This document shows positions 24,782 to 33,144 of a DNA stretch of 33,711 nt, piece by piece. The stretch's first letter is position 1; each line of letters begins with the position of its first letter. The translations under genes were made by a program, and so were the position numbers. The stretch is taken from positions 1 through 33,711 of the forward strand of contig JAFWRA010000057.1 of the NCBI GenBank assembly GCA_017508895.1, written 5' to 3'. Origin of the DNA: Bacteroidales bacterium (GTDB lineage: Bacteria; Bacteroidota; Bacteroidia; Bacteroidales; F082). The notes below the pieces were generated by a model. The model worked only from the letters and a program-made list of their open reading frames with translations. It was not told the origin of the DNA and searched no databases.

Positions 24782-24838
24782 GTTAAGTCGGATTTGCAAT
24801 CCGACTGGTTCGAAATAGGGATTTGCAATCCCCTTAAC
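24782..24838. repeat. REP-like double palindrome with GGATTTGCAATCC cores
   Basis: Two hairpins share the 13-base core GGATTTGCAATCC: GTCGGAT/ATCCGAC around TTGCA (24787-24805) and GGGAT/ATCCC around TTGCA (24818-24832). Both lie inside an outer pair GTTAAG (24782-24787) and CTTAAC (24833-24838). The layout resembles a bacterial interspersed REP-type element. No RAYT transposase is in the window. Confidence 0.65.
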
Positions 24839-24840
24839 AA

Positions 24841-24872
24841 CAAAGCCCGCCGAAGCAAATCAGCGGGCTTTG
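24841..24872. terminator. Convergent terminator between dnaN and the alpha-galactosidase
   Basis: CAAAGCCCGC (24841-24850) pairs perfectly with GCGGGCTTTG (24863-24872) across a 12-base loop. The T-tract after it is interrupted on the plus strand (CTTGTTGATGCTTTTT). It can serve either strand. Confidence 0.75.
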
Positions 24873-24893
24873 CTTGTTGATGCTTTTTGGCAA

Positions 24894-26105
24894 TTATTTG
24901 ACAGGCGTCAACCGCACCATCAACACACCATGGGAGGGAATGCTTGAAACAACATTCTTTGCTGTTGACTTGGCGATGGTCTTGTGTTGCCAGAGGTCGT
25001 AGACACTGTATTCACTTCCCGATTTGCGTAGTTCGGGTATATCACTCCAGTTGAAGTTGAGATTCCAAACATCGTCACCGCGGTTGAAGAAGCAAACGGC
25101 CCATTCATCGTTGACTAATTGTTTCACCCAAATCTGGCGGTCGCCCATGGCGACGGAGAGATGGGCTTGGATGCCGAGCGGGTCTTGGTCGATGGCGATG
25201 ACGTCCTTGTTGGTGAGGATGCGCTTGGTGTCGTCGCTCATGTTGTTGAGGTCGTTACCCGCCATCAGCGGGGCTGAAAACATGCACCACATGGAGAAGT
25301 GGCTTTGGTCTTCGATGGCGTTCATGCCTCCATTGCCGACTTCGAGCATGTCAGGATCGTTCCAATGGCCTGGACCGTTGTAAGGGTAGAGGTCTTGCAT
25401 CAAATCGATGATGTGTACCATGCCGTGTCCGCCCCAATCGGCGCGACCTTCCCATGAGTTGATGATGTCGCCCGTGGCTCTCCAGAGGTGACCGATGCCT
25501 TGCGCCCATTCCCAAGGCTTCGTGCTGCCCCATTCGCAGATGCTGAAGACAATGGGACGACCAGCCTCTTTTATGGCTTCACGCATGATGGTGTACGCAG
25601 TCTTGGAGTTGGTCTCACGGTTGTTGCAGAAGTCATACTTCAGGTAGTCGACGCCATTGCGTGCGTAATAGAGCGCATCTTGATATTCGTGTCCCATGCT
25701 ACCTGGACGACCAGCGCAGGTGTGGGTGCCAACGCAGGAATACAGTCCGAACTTCAGCCCTTTGGAGTGGATGTAGTCGGCCACATACTTCATGCCATGC
25801 GGGAAACGCTCAGGGTCGCACACGATGTTGCCGTCGGCATCGCGGTCCACCTGCCAGCAGTCGTCCACAACGATGTACTCGTAGCCTGCCTCCTTCATGC
25901 CCGAAGCTACCATGGCATCGGCAGCTTCCATCAGCAGTTTCTCGCTGACGTTGCAACCGAATTTGTTCCAGCTGTTCCATCCCATGGGAGGGGTAGGACA
26001 CAAGGCTTCGAATTCCTCTTGCGTGAGGGGTTGTGGCTTGGTGTTCTGTGCCATGGCTGAAAAAGCCAATAGCATCAAGGTAATCAAGGTAAAGGTTTGT
26101 TTCAT
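24894..26105 (-). CDS. Alpha-galactosidase, glycoside hydrolase family 27
   Basis: It removes terminal alpha-linked galactose from oligosaccharides or plant galactans. The protein has 403 residues. A signal peptide (MKQTFTLITLMLLAFSAMAQ) without a lipobox points to the periplasm. The GH27 barrel is clear: PPMGWNSWNKFGC (39-51), VVDDCWQ (79-85), LKFGLYSCVG (117-126), YLKYDFCNN with nucleophile Asp158, SICEWG (188-193) and WRATGDI with acid/base Asp213. WNDPDMLEVGNGG follows. The last 90 residues form the C-terminal beta-sandwich. No SusC/SusD pair or regulator is nearby, so it is not part of a visible polysaccharide utilisation locus. Confidence 0.95.
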   Translation of the reverse strand: MKQTFTLITLMLLAFSAMAQNTKPQPLTQEEFEALCPTPPMGWNSWNKFGCNVSEKLLMEAADAMVASGMKEAGYEYIVVDDCWQVDRDADGNIVCDPERFPHGMKYVADYIHSKGLKFGLYSCVGTHTCAGRPGSMGHEYQDALYYARNGVDYLKYDFCNNRETNSKTAYTIMREAIKEAGRPIVFSICEWGSTKPWEWAQGIGHLWRATGDIINSWEGRADWGGHGMVHIIDLMQDLYPYNGPGHWNDPDMLEVGNGGMNAIEDQSHFSMWCMFSAPLMAGNDLNNMSDDTKRILTNKDVIAIDQDPLGIQAHLSVAMGDRQIWVKQLVNDEWAVCFFNRGDDVWNLNFNWSDIPELRKSGSEYSVYDLWQHKTIAKSTAKNVVSSIPSHGVLMVRLTPVK

Positions 26106-26131
26106 AATGATATGGATTATAATTGAAGTTA

Positions 26132-26139
26132 CAAAGGTA
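26132..26139 (-). promoter_or_regulatory. -7 box of the alpha-galactosidase gene
   Basis: TACCTTTG on the minus strand, 26 bases before the ATG. No TTG is found at the -33 position. Confidence 0.5.
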
Positions 26140-26170
26140 GGAAATAATCTGTGGCTGGAATGGTTTGTCG

Positions 26171-26209
26171 AAAAAAAAGTAGGACCGACAGGTGTGCTGT
26201 CAGTCCTAC
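26171..26209 (-). terminator. Rho-independent terminator of the DUF6263-like gene
   Basis: GTAGGAC (26179-26185) and GACAG (26187-26191) pair with CTGTC (26197-26201) and GTCCTAC (26203-26209), with one mismatch and a 5-base loop. On the minus strand the stem is followed by eight T (26178-26171). This is a textbook intrinsic terminator. Confidence 0.9.
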
Positions 26210-26234
26210 ATATCGAAATCCTCGGTTTCTTAAA

Positions 26235-27026
26235 TCATTTCACTTCAACAGTTGTGTTGCCCACCATGGTCACAGGGATACTCATGCCTTGTTCGTTCAT
26301 GGTCATGGAGATATTGGACTTGTTGGCGCTTTGAATGATAATACCGGTTTGAGGATCAATGCTTGCTGTGCCGCTATAGGTACCGCTTACATCGTTGTTG
26401 CCTTCTGCCGTACCGCTGAAGCTCACATCGACACTCTTCTTGGAAATGGCGGTGACGGTGTAAGTCATTTTGGCAGTGATTTCAATCCCGTTGGCGTTTT
26501 GCGTCTTGTTGGTGTTCCAGGTACTACCCACACTCAGTTCTTCTTCTGGAAGTTCAATGATGGCGGCGGCTAATTGGCTCATTTCAATTTCAAGCGAGTC
26601 GATGGCAGTGCCCAATGCGCTGTAAGATACCATGGTGGGCTTGTTTAAAGCTTTCTCCATTTCTGAGGTCTGCCCGGCCAACATGGGACTGGTCTTTTCT
26701 GGATGTTCAGAGTCATACTCTAATTTCATGCCCATTTGTGAGATGGACAACTTTAGGGCCTCAATTTGGGTCTCAAAGGTGGATTTTGCATCGCTTGTTT
26801 CTTTCGTAGTGAAAGTTTGGCGGGTTTCCAGATTCTGTGACATGTTCATGGTTTGACCTTGCACTTCCATCATCATCATCATGTTTGCTTTTGAAGTGAG
26901 GGTATAGGTCTTGTCTTGTTGCGGACGGAGTCTGAGCGTGACGTTGTCTTTGGCCATGAACGAAAGGGTTGCCAATGCTACGAGAACGAGCATTGCGGGA
27001 ACGAATTTTCTAATGGTTTTCTTCAT
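26235..27026 (-). CDS. Secreted protein of unknown function (DUF6263-like)
   Basis: The protein has 263 residues. An N-terminal hydrophobic signal (about 8-24) precedes the mature start NVTLRLRPQQDKTYTLTSKA. The plan resembles DUF6263: a beta-rich protein with Met-rich strands (MMMMMEVQGQTMNMSQ), a central helical part, a conserved-looking ELSVGSTWNTNKT motif and a C-terminal pattern GTYSGTASIDPQTGIIIQS. This assignment is from memory of the pattern and is tentative. Methionine is notably frequent in the mature protein. It has a -7 box upstream and a strong terminator downstream, so it is a single-gene unit. Confidence 0.78.
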   Translation of the reverse strand: MKKTIRKFVPAMLVLVALATLSFMAKDNVTLRLRPQQDKTYTLTSKANMMMMMEVQGQTMNMSQNLETRQTFTTKETSDAKSTFETQIEALKLSISQMGMKLEYDSEHPEKTSPMLAGQTSEMEKALNKPTMVSYSALGTAIDSLEIEMSQLAAAIIELPEEELSVGSTWNTNKTQNANGIEITAKMTYTVTAISKKSVDVSFSGTAEGNNDVSGTYSGTASIDPQTGIIIQSANKSNISMTMNEQGMSIPVTMVGNTTVEVK

Positions 27027-27077
27027 TTTTATTGATTTTGTTGATGATTAATAAAACTCCAATTATTATTATGGGTG

Positions 27078-27085
27078 CAAAAATA
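27078..27085 (-). promoter_or_regulatory. -7 box of the DUF6263-like gene
   Basis: TATTTTTG on the minus strand, about 50 bases before the ATG. No TTG at -33. Confidence 0.45.
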
Positions 27086-27185
27086 CAAAAAAAATCACAT
27101 CCGAATGGAAAAGATGTTGGTTTTGATGATGAGCAACCATAGAAACCCTCAAATTTTTGACAATGCGCAAGCATAACGCAAAACA

Positions 27186-27207
27186 AGCCGCCCCAATCGG
27201 AGCGGCT
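27186..27207 (-). terminator. Probable terminator of pckA
   Basis: AGCCGC and GCGGCT at the ends, extended inward by a T-G and two C-G pairs, form a 9-base stem around GATT on the minus strand. It is followed by TGTTTTG. It lies 58 bases after the pckA stop. Confidence 0.6.
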
Positions 27208-27264
27208 CGTCCATTCTCATAGTTCTGCGATTTCTGCGTGAAAAAAATCTTTGCGTGAGACCAA

Positions 27265-28896
27265 TCAAAGTTTAGGTCCAGCAGCCACCAAAGCCTTGCC
27301 AGCAGCATTCGTCGTGAACTTCTCGAAGTTCTTGATGAAGCGCGAGGAGAGGTCTTTGGCTTTCTCTTCCCAAGCGTTCTTGTCGGAGTAGGTGTCGCGC
27401 GGGTCAAGGATGTTCGGGTCGACGCCTGGCAGTGCGGTCGGTACTTCGAAGTTGAAGTACGGGATCATCTTGGTTGGAGCTTTTTCGATGCTACCATCAA
27501 GGATGGCGTCGATGATGCCACGCGTGTCACGGATACTGATGCGTTTGCCCGTGCCGTTCCAGCCGGTGTTCACCAAGTAAGCCTTGGCGCCGCTTTGTTC
27601 CATACGTTTCACCAGTTCTTCGGCGTACTTGGTCGGGTGTAGCTCAAGGAAGGCTTGGCCGAAGCAGGCGCTGAAGGTAGGAGTAGGCTCAGTGATGCCG
27701 CGCTCGGTGCCAGCCAACTTGGCGGTGAAACCGCTCAGGAAGTAGTACTTGCATTGTTCGGGCGTCAGGATGCTGACGGGAGGCAACACGCCGAAGGCGT
27801 CGGCACTGAGGAAGATGACATTCTTGGCAGCAGGACCAGCCGAGATGGGACGCACGTTTTTCACGATCTTCTCGATGTGTTCAATGGGGTAGGAGACGCG
27901 GGTGTTCTCGGTCACGCTCTTGTCCTTGAAGTCGATCTTGCCGTTGGCATCGACGGTGACATTCTCCAATAGGGCGTTACGCTTGATGGCGTTGTAAATG
28001 TCAGGCTCGCTCTCCTTGTCGAGGTTGATGACCTTGGCATAGCAGCCACCTTCGAAGTTGAACACGCCTTCGTCGTCCCAGCCGTGCTCGTCGTCGCCGA
28101 TGAGCAAGCGCTTCGGGTCGGTCGAAAGGGTGGTCTTGCCAGTGCCGCTCAAGCCGAAGAAGATGGCAGTGTTTTCGCCCTTCATGTCGGTGTTGGCGGA
28201 GCAGTGCATGGCGGCGATGCCTTGCAGCGGCAGGTAGTAGTTCATCATCGAGAACATACCTTTCTTCATCTCGCCACCGTACCAGGTGTTCAGAATCACT
28301 TGCTCGCGTGAGCTCACATTGAAGGCCACGCAGGTGTCGCTGTTCAGGCCGAGTTCCTTGTAGTTGTAGACCTTGGCTTTCGAGGCGGTATAAACGGTGA
28401 AATTGGGCTTGAAGTCAGCCAGTTCCTCAGCCGTAGGCTTGATGAACATGTTGAGCACGAAATGGGCTTGCCATGCCACTTCCATGATAAAACGGACGGC
28501 CATGCGAGTGTCCTTGTTGGCGCCGCAGAAGGCATCAACCACATAGAGGTTTTTGCCGCTGAGTTGCTTCTTGGCGAGGTCTTTCACCTTACCCCATACT
28601 TCTTCGCTCATCGGGTGGTTGTCATTCTTGTAGCCTTCGGTGGTCCACCACACGGTGTCCTTCGATTTGGCATCCATGACGATGTATTTGTCCTTGGGCG
28701 AACGGCCGGTGTAGATGCCGGTCATCACGTTGACGGCATTGAGTTCGGTCAACACGCCTTTGTCGTAGCCGGTTAGGGCGGGGTCCATCTCGTCCTTAAA
28801 GAGTTGCTCGTAACTCGGATTATAATAAATGTCTTTTGCGCCGGTGATGCCGTAGGAGGCTAACGCGGCTTTGATTTCTTCGATGTTTTTTGCCAT
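27265..28896 (-). CDS. pckA: Phosphoenolpyruvate carboxykinase (ATP)
   Basis: It interconverts oxaloacetate plus ATP with phosphoenolpyruvate, CO2 and ADP. In gut Bacteroidales it is thought to run toward oxaloacetate, feeding succinate and propionate formation. It has 543 residues from the ATG at 28896; the frame is open 10 codons further, but [12 protein letters not shown] is the expected start. Motifs: TGRSPKDKY (63-71), [11 protein letters not shown] (205-215), the P-loop [12 protein letters not shown] (247-258), [19 protein letters not shown] (266-284) and NTGWNGTG later. All belong to the ATP-type enzyme. The gene has its own full promoter and stands alone. Confidence 0.97.
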   Translation of the reverse strand: MAKNIEEIKAALASYGITGAKDIYYNPSYEQLFKDEMDPALTGYDKGVLTELNAVNVMTGIYTGRSPKDKYIVMDAKSKDTVWWTTEGYKNDNHPMSEEVWGKVKDLAKKQLSGKNLYVVDAFCGANKDTRMAVRFIMEVAWQAHFVLNMFIKPTAEELADFKPNFTVYTASKAKVYNYKELGLNSDTCVAFNVSSREQVILNTWYGGEMKKGMFSMMNYYLPLQGIAAMHCSANTDMKGENTAIFFGLSGTGKTTLSTDPKRLLIGDDEHGWDDEGVFNFEGGCYAKVINLDKESEPDIYNAIKRNALLENVTVDANGKIDFKDKSVTENTRVSYPIEHIEKIVKNVRPISAGPAAKNVIFLSADAFGVLPPVSILTPEQCKYYFLSGFTAKLAGTERGITEPTPTFSACFGQAFLELHPTKYAEELVKRMEQSGAKAYLVNTGWNGTGKRISIRDTRGIIDAILDGSIEKAPTKMIPYFNFEVPTALPGVDPNILDPRDTYSDKNAWEEKAKDLSSRFIKNFEKFTTNAAGKALVAAGPKL

Positions 28897-28923
28897 AATT
28901 GTTAGTTCAGTTGAAATGATGTG

Positions 28924-28953
28924 CAAAGGTAGCGATTATTTCTTTTTATCAAA
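28924..28953 (-). promoter_or_regulatory. Promoter of pckA
   Basis: TACCTTTG at 28931-28924, with TTTG at 28953-28950 giving an 18-base spacer. The leader is about 22 bases. Confidence 0.65.
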
Positions 28954-28991
28954 GAGGAAAGGGCGTTTTTATTTGGATTTGCTTTAAGATT

Positions 28992-29022
28992 TTGGATTGT
29001 CAGGATAAAAACCCTACCTTTG
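28992..29022 (+). promoter_or_regulatory. Promoter of the cleaved-adhesin gene
   Basis: TTG at 28992-28994, a 20-base spacer and TACCTTTG at 29015-29022. Together with the pckA promoter it makes a divergent promoter region. Confidence 0.75.
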
Positions 29023-29058
29023 CAGCCCAATTTAAATTCACATTAATTACATTTCTTT

Positions 29059-31728
29059 ATGCGAAAACACCTCTTGCCATTTCTGGCAATGGCACTACTG
29101 ATGACCGCTTCTTTCGGAGCAAAAGCCCAACAGGGCATTGAAAACTATGTTTCGGCCTCGGGCTATGTGATTTACCACGCGCCAGGCGTTTATTCTCCCG
29201 ATGGAGCTTACTATTGGGATTTCGAGGAGGACTTTGAAGAAGGCCGCATCCTCGACTGGACCCTTATCGATGCCGACGGCGACAGTCACAATTGGCAACT
29301 GCCTGCCACAGGCGGCATGGGTCACGGTGGCTCTGATGGTATGTTGGTGTCGTATTCCTACGACAATGCCACTACTTCGCCGCTCACGCCCAACAATTTC
29401 ATGGTTTCGCCCCGCTTGATTGTTCCTGAAAACGGCGAGATACTTTTTCATGCCAGTGCTATGGACGAGGCTTATCCCGCCGAGCATTTTGGCGTAGCTA
29501 TTTCGACGACGGTCAATGACAACCCCTCGGCTTTCACCATGCTTCAGGAATGTAATTTGACTGCGAAAGACAACAAAACCCGTCAGGGCAATTGGCATGT
29601 GTACTCCGTTGACCTTTCCGCTTATTCAGGTCAGGAGGTTTATCTTGCCATCCGCCATTTCAACTGCACCGACAAGTTCGCCATTTGCATTGACAATGTT
29701 TTCGTCGGAAACGTCAACGCCGGTTTTTATATCGGTAGTGACATTGTTCTTGATGGTCAGACAGTGGCTCAGAATCATTTTGGCACTAGTTATTTGCTGA
29801 ATACCAACGGTTTTGCGGACGGCTCGAATCACACGACCACCATCCGTGCTTATTATGAGGATGGCGCAATGATTGAGAACGAATACGCTTGGACTTACCG
29901 CACGCCCGACCATTTCCAAGGTTCGCCCAATGGGCTCCAGGCACAAAGTGACGGCTCAACGGTTCAACTTTCATGGACATTGCCAACGATGTCGGCTCCT
30001 TTCCCACTCGATGAACTGTATTACGACTTCGCCGACAGCACCTTGATGGATCTCACCCTCATTGACGCCAACAACGATGGGCAGAACTTCCGCGTGTATC
30101 CATGGAGCGGCTACGGAGGAGGTATCGGTTTGCGCTCCTTCTCATGGATGTCTGGTCCTGGCCCACTCAATCCCGACAATTACATTGTTACTCCTCGCTT
30201 GATAGCCACAGCAGAAGCTCGCATCTCTTTTATGGCCTGCGATGCCGACATGCCTGGCATAGCTCCTGACCCAGAGCATTTCGGCGTAGCCGTTTCTACT
30301 TCGGGCAATTCCAACCCCGCCGATTTCACTATGATTCAGGAATGGAACAGCACGGGTACCTACACTGAATACACCGCTGACCTTTCGGCCTATGCCGGAC
30401 AGCAGATCTATGTCGCCATTCGCCACTTCAACACGACGGGCGAGACCTATTTCCTCTGCGTCGATGACATCAAAGTGACTGGCGTTGAGGCTGAGGTGAC
30501 GCGTCCTGCCATAGGTGCATTGGTTTATGCTGATAATGAGTTGATTGCCACACTCAATCACGGTGAGACTTCTTTCACCCACGAGGTGAACCGTTATACC
30601 TCTATTTATTGCATCCGTATCATCCAAGAGGGCAGTCGCGAGACAGGTGACTATTATGCCCTTGCTACTCCTCAATGTGCTGAAGCTGAGTTGGACTGTG
30701 TCGCTCCCAAATACCTCAAAGCAGAGAATTTGGGTGATAAAGTGAGGATTTCGTGGGAACGCGAGATTTACACTGGTTTTGAAGAAGACCCACAAGGCTG
30801 GACCTTCCTCGATGACGATGGCGACGGACAGATCTTTGGCATCTATAATGGTGGAGGTATGAACTCGGATGGCTCGGTGAACACGACCAACACCAATGCC
30901 TCACTGAGTTCGTTTTCCTATATGAATGGTTTGGGCTCGCTTCGGCCTGACAACTATGCCTTCATGCCAAAAATCAAGGTGATGGAGAATGCCTCGATGA
31001 CGTTTTATGCTTCGGGTTATGATCCTTCATATCCGACGGAACATTTTGGAGTGGCCGTTGCTTCTAGTGACGGTATGAACATTGCAACCATTGCCGAATG
31101 GGATTCCGGCTATCCGTATCACGCCTATTCTGTCGACCTCTCGGCATACGAAGGTCAGGAGATTTACCTCGGTTTCCGTCATTTCACCCAGGTGTCGAAT
31201 TATTCTTTGGTGATTGACAATATCACTGTCACGAATGTGGTTTGGTCGGGCACGACGAGCCAAACATACGGCTATTATGTCTATCGTTCCGTTGATGGCC
31301 AGAATTATGATTTGATTGGCATTGCCACTGGAACGGACATGCATTTTGATGACAATGATACCAGTGCTGAGACCTATTATTATCAGGTGACGGCTATCAA
31401 TACAATTGTGGGCGGTGTGTGTGAATCGGTACCAGCCATGTCTGTGGACGGTATTCATGACTATGTCACTGCTCATACAGATGGCGTGAACGAGATGCAA
31501 AAGGACGTCAATGTGTATCCAAATCCTGCTTATGATCAGGTTACCATTGAAGCAGAAGGCCTGAATCGCATCACCTTAATTAATACGCTTGGCCAAATCA
31601 TTTACGACGCTTCTGTGGATGGCGAAGTGGTGAACATCAGTCTTGCGGATGTTGAGGAGGGAACGTACTTGGTTCGCATCAGCACGAGAAACGGTGTTAG
31701 CATGAGACAGATTTCTGTGGTGAAATAA
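29059..31728 (+). CDS. T9SS-exported protein with three cleaved-adhesin jelly rolls
   Basis: This cell-surface or secreted protein has 889 residues. A signal peptide ends near residue 23 (SFGAKAQQ). Three jelly-roll modules of the gingipain/HagA cleaved-adhesin type lie at about 53-217, 321-476 and 570-727. Each has an Asp-rich turn near its start (DADGDSHNW, DANNDGQNF, DDDGDGQIF), the block EHFGVA, then DLSAY.GQ..Y...RHF and a final ID/VD strand. Fibronectin-III-like strands flank them. The C-terminus (815-889) is a type A T9SS sorting domain: VNVYPNPAYDQVTI, INTLGQIIYD, GTYLVRIS, QISVVK. No protease domain is present, so binding to glycans or host proteins is the likely role. The gene stands alone with its own promoter and terminator. 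Confidence 0.92.
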   Translation: MRKHLLPFLAMALLMTASFGAKAQQGIENYVSASGYVIYHAPGVYSPDGAYYWDFEEDFEEGRILDWTLIDADGDSHNWQLPATGGMGHGGSDGMLVSYSYDNATTSPLTPNNFMVSPRLIVPENGEILFHASAMDEAYPAEHFGVAISTTVNDNPSAFTMLQECNLTAKDNKTRQGNWHVYSVDLSAYSGQEVYLAIRHFNCTDKFAICIDNVFVGNVNAGFYIGSDIVLDGQTVAQNHFGTSYLLNTNGFADGSNHTTTIRAYYEDGAMIENEYAWTYRTPDHFQGSPNGLQAQSDGSTVQLSWTLPTMSAPFPLDELYYDFADSTLMDLTLIDANNDGQNFRVYPWSGYGGGIGLRSFSWMSGPGPLNPDNYIVTPRLIATAEARISFMACDADMPGIAPDPEHFGVAVSTSGNSNPADFTMIQEWNSTGTYTEYTADLSAYAGQQIYVAIRHFNTTGETYFLCVDDIKVTGVEAEVTRPAIGALVYADNELIATLNHGETSFTHEVNRYTSIYCIRIIQEGSRETGDYYALATPQCAEAELDCVAPKYLKAENLGDKVRISWEREIYTGFEEDPQGWTFLDDDGDGQIFGIYNGGGMNSDGSVNTTNTNASLSSFSYMNGLGSLRPDNYAFMPKIKVMENASMTFYASGYDPSYPTEHFGVAVASSDGMNIATIAEWDSGYPYHAYSVDLSAYEGQEIYLGFRHFTQVSNYSLVIDNITVTNVVWSGTTSQTYGYYVYRSVDGQNYDLIGIATGTDMHFDDNDTSAETYYYQVTAINTIVGGVCESVPAMSVDGIHDYVTAHTDGVNEMQKDVNVYPNPAYDQVTIEAEGLNRITLINTLGQIIYDASVDGEVVNISLADVEEGTYLVRISTRNGVSMRQISVVK

Positions 31729-31751
31729 TCAGAGAAATCATGGATTTAATA

Positions 31752-31775
31752 AGGGCTGGCTTTTGTGTCAGCCCT
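31752..31775. terminator. Convergent terminator between the adhesin and the LuxR regulator
   Basis: AGGGCTG (31752-31758) pairs with CAGCCCT (31769-31775) over a 10-base loop. It is followed by AGTTTTATTT on the plus strand. The LuxR gene ends 5 bases away on the other strand, so the hairpin may serve both. Confidence 0.75.
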
Positions 31776-31779
31776 AGTT

Positions 31780-32373
31780 TTATTTGTAGACTTCGTTCTC
31801 GTCAATCAGATTATTCAACAACGCATACACCGTGAGACCCGACACCGATTTGATACCGGTCTTGCGCGTGATGTTCTTGCGGTGCGAGATGACAGTGTGA
31901 ATAGAGATGTTCATCTGGTCAGCTATCTCTTTGTTCATCATGCCTTTAGCCACTGCCACCAGCACATCGATTTCGCGTTTCGAGAGTTCCACATCTTCGG
32001 TTTTTTCCTGTTTGTCGTTGTCTTGGGCAAACTGTTTCATCTTGGCAATGACTTTTTGCTTCGGGTCATTGATTTCGATAACACCGTTGTATGATTTCAA
32101 TGCGGGAAGCTCGATGTAAGCAGTTACCAAAGCGATGATTGTGAATTGCGGATACTCCTTGATGAGTTGTTGCGGCAGGTAACGGTCGCTGAAACCAAGG
32201 AGGTTAGGATTGATGATGAGTGTGTTGGCGTCGGTTGCGATGATTTTCTCAGAGAGGCATTCAGGTGTGTCTAAGCGAGCTACGACATCGAAACCGTCCA
32301 TGCCTTGAATGATTTCGTAAAGCCCTGCGGTGATGATTTCCGAGGCTTCGCAGATGATGACTCGGTTACTCAT
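31780..32373 (-). CDS. LuxR-type regulator with degenerate receiver domain
   Basis: The protein has 197 residues from the ATG at 32373. The C-terminal half (128-190) is a clear GerE/LuxR helix-turn-helix (ELSKREIDVLVAVAKGMMNK, then EIADQMNISIHTVISHRKNI). The N-terminal half (3-115) has the alternating pattern of a response-regulator receiver but lacks its chemistry. The strand that should end in the phosphorylated Asp reads TLIINPN (Asn55), the acidic pair after strand 1 is CEASE, and the usual Lys after strand 5 is absent (IEINDPKQ). It is therefore probably not controlled by Asp phosphorylation. Its start lies inside the end of the hemerythrin gene (8-base overlap), so the two are made together. 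Confidence 0.88.
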   Translation of the reverse strand: MSNRVIICEASEIITAGLYEIIQGMDGFDVVARLDTPECLSEKIIATDANTLIINPNLLGFSDRYLPQQLIKEYPQFTIIALVTAYIELPALKSYNGVIEINDPKQKVIAKMKQFAQDNDKQEKTEDVELSKREIDVLVAVAKGMMNKEIADQMNISIHTVISHRKNITRKTGIKSVSGLTVYALLNNLIDENEVYK

Positions 32374-33064
32374 GGTTTGGTTTTTCGAGGGTTTCAACAT
32401 AGGGTATAAGTATCTGATCCTCAATAAGGGAGTGACTGATAAGGTCGGCAGAGAGCTCGATGATATCGGCAGAGATTTCGACGCGTTCTTTAGGAAGGAT
32501 GTCGCCCGGAAGGTATTTGATGAGGATGTTCATCATGTCCTCTAACGTGTCCTCAATATTGCTGTGGTTGTTGCGAAACTGTTCGATACTGAAATTGGTC
32601 GAGGTCTGTCCTTTGCGCAGTGCCTCGATGTAAGGGAAAACCTCTTCCTCTTCGTATTTGAAATGCCTTTCCACCTCTTGCTTATACTCGGTGTAGAAGT
32701 GGTTGAGCATGTTGCCGTATTTCGCTCCACCTGCGTCAATGATGTGTTGCAAGTGCTCCTCAATGTGGGGGAAACGCTCGTCGAGGTAGTACTTGTGTGA
32801 TGCAAGAAGATAAGGTAGGAGACCATCCATGTTGATGGCTTCTATGTCCTTAGGAAGGATAGAGACTTTTTCATTGGTGTATATTCGGCAGATGAGGAGG
32901 AAAAGCCTGGTATCGACACTATTGGCTTGGCACACTTCAGCTACACTGTGGTCACCAAATCCGAGTTGGATGCCAAAGCGGGGTAGGAGGGGCAGCAGCT
33001 TTGGGTTTGTTGCAATCAGTTCATAGAGTTTTGACTTCTCTGAATAGGTAAGAATGGTGTTCAT
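32366..33064 (-). CDS. Hemerythrin-domain protein, RIC/ScdA-like
   Basis: The protein has 232 residues. Residues 20-55 resemble the ScdA/RIC N-terminal domain (RFGIQLGFGDHSVAEVC). Unlike ScdA's usual CPCC, only a single Cys45 is seen in this motif. Residues 85-225 form a hemerythrin-like four-helix bundle with candidate di-iron ligands His90, His134-xxx-Glu138 (HFKYE), His167-xxx-Glu171 (HSNIE) and His211-xxx-Glu215 (HSLIE). RIC proteins repair iron centres damaged by nitric oxide or peroxide, and hemerythrins bind O2 or sense redox state. Which applies here cannot be decided from sequence. The overlap with the LuxR-type regulator suggests it supplies that regulator's signal. Confidence 0.87.
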   Translation of the reverse strand: MNTILTYSEKSKLYELIATNPKLLPLLPRFGIQLGFGDHSVAEVCQANSVDTRLFLLICRIYTNEKVSILPKDIEAINMDGLLPYLLASHKYYLDERFPHIEEHLQHIIDAGGAKYGNMLNHFYTEYKQEVERHFKYEEEEVFPYIEALRKGQTSTNFSIEQFRNNHSNIEDTLEDMMNILIKYLPGDILPKERVEISADIIELSADLISHSLIEDQILIPYVETLEKPNHE

Positions 33065-33086
33065 ATTTCAATTGTTTTTCAATCGG

Positions 33087-33094
33087 CAAAAATA
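33087..33094 (-). promoter_or_regulatory. -7 box of the hemerythrin-LuxR pair
   Basis: TATTTTTG on the minus strand, 22 bases before the ATG. It touches the T-run of the rpsP terminator; no TTG at -33. Confidence 0.5.
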
Positions 33095-33123
33095 AAAAAA
33101 ACCGCCCGAAATGGAGCGGTTTT
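33094..33123 (-). terminator. Terminator of rpsP
   Basis: On the minus strand AAAACCGC (33123-33116) pairs with GCGGTTTT (33105-33098), extended inward by weaker pairs, and is followed by a T-run to 33095. The stem also has Ts after it on the plus strand (TTTTCTTTTTT). Confidence 0.8.
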
Positions 33124-33144
33124 CTTTTTTCTGAAATATTCCGA

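Noticed and set aside
24782..24838. Palindromes as a simple dnaN terminator
   Set aside because: No T-run follows them; a better terminator hairpin lies just downstream at 24841-24872.
25488..26060. 190-codon open frame on the plus strand
   Set aside because: Antisense to the GH27 gene, whose catalytic motifs are intact; composition is that of a shadow frame.
24894..26105. Alpha-galactosidase as part of a polysaccharide utilisation locus
   Set aside because: No SusC/SusD-like pair, sensor or other glycosidase is in the window.
27069..27407. 112-codon open frame on the minus strand after pckA
   Set aside because: Its first half is out-of-frame pckA sequence, and it runs through the pckA terminator; low-complexity Arg/Ser/Thr start.
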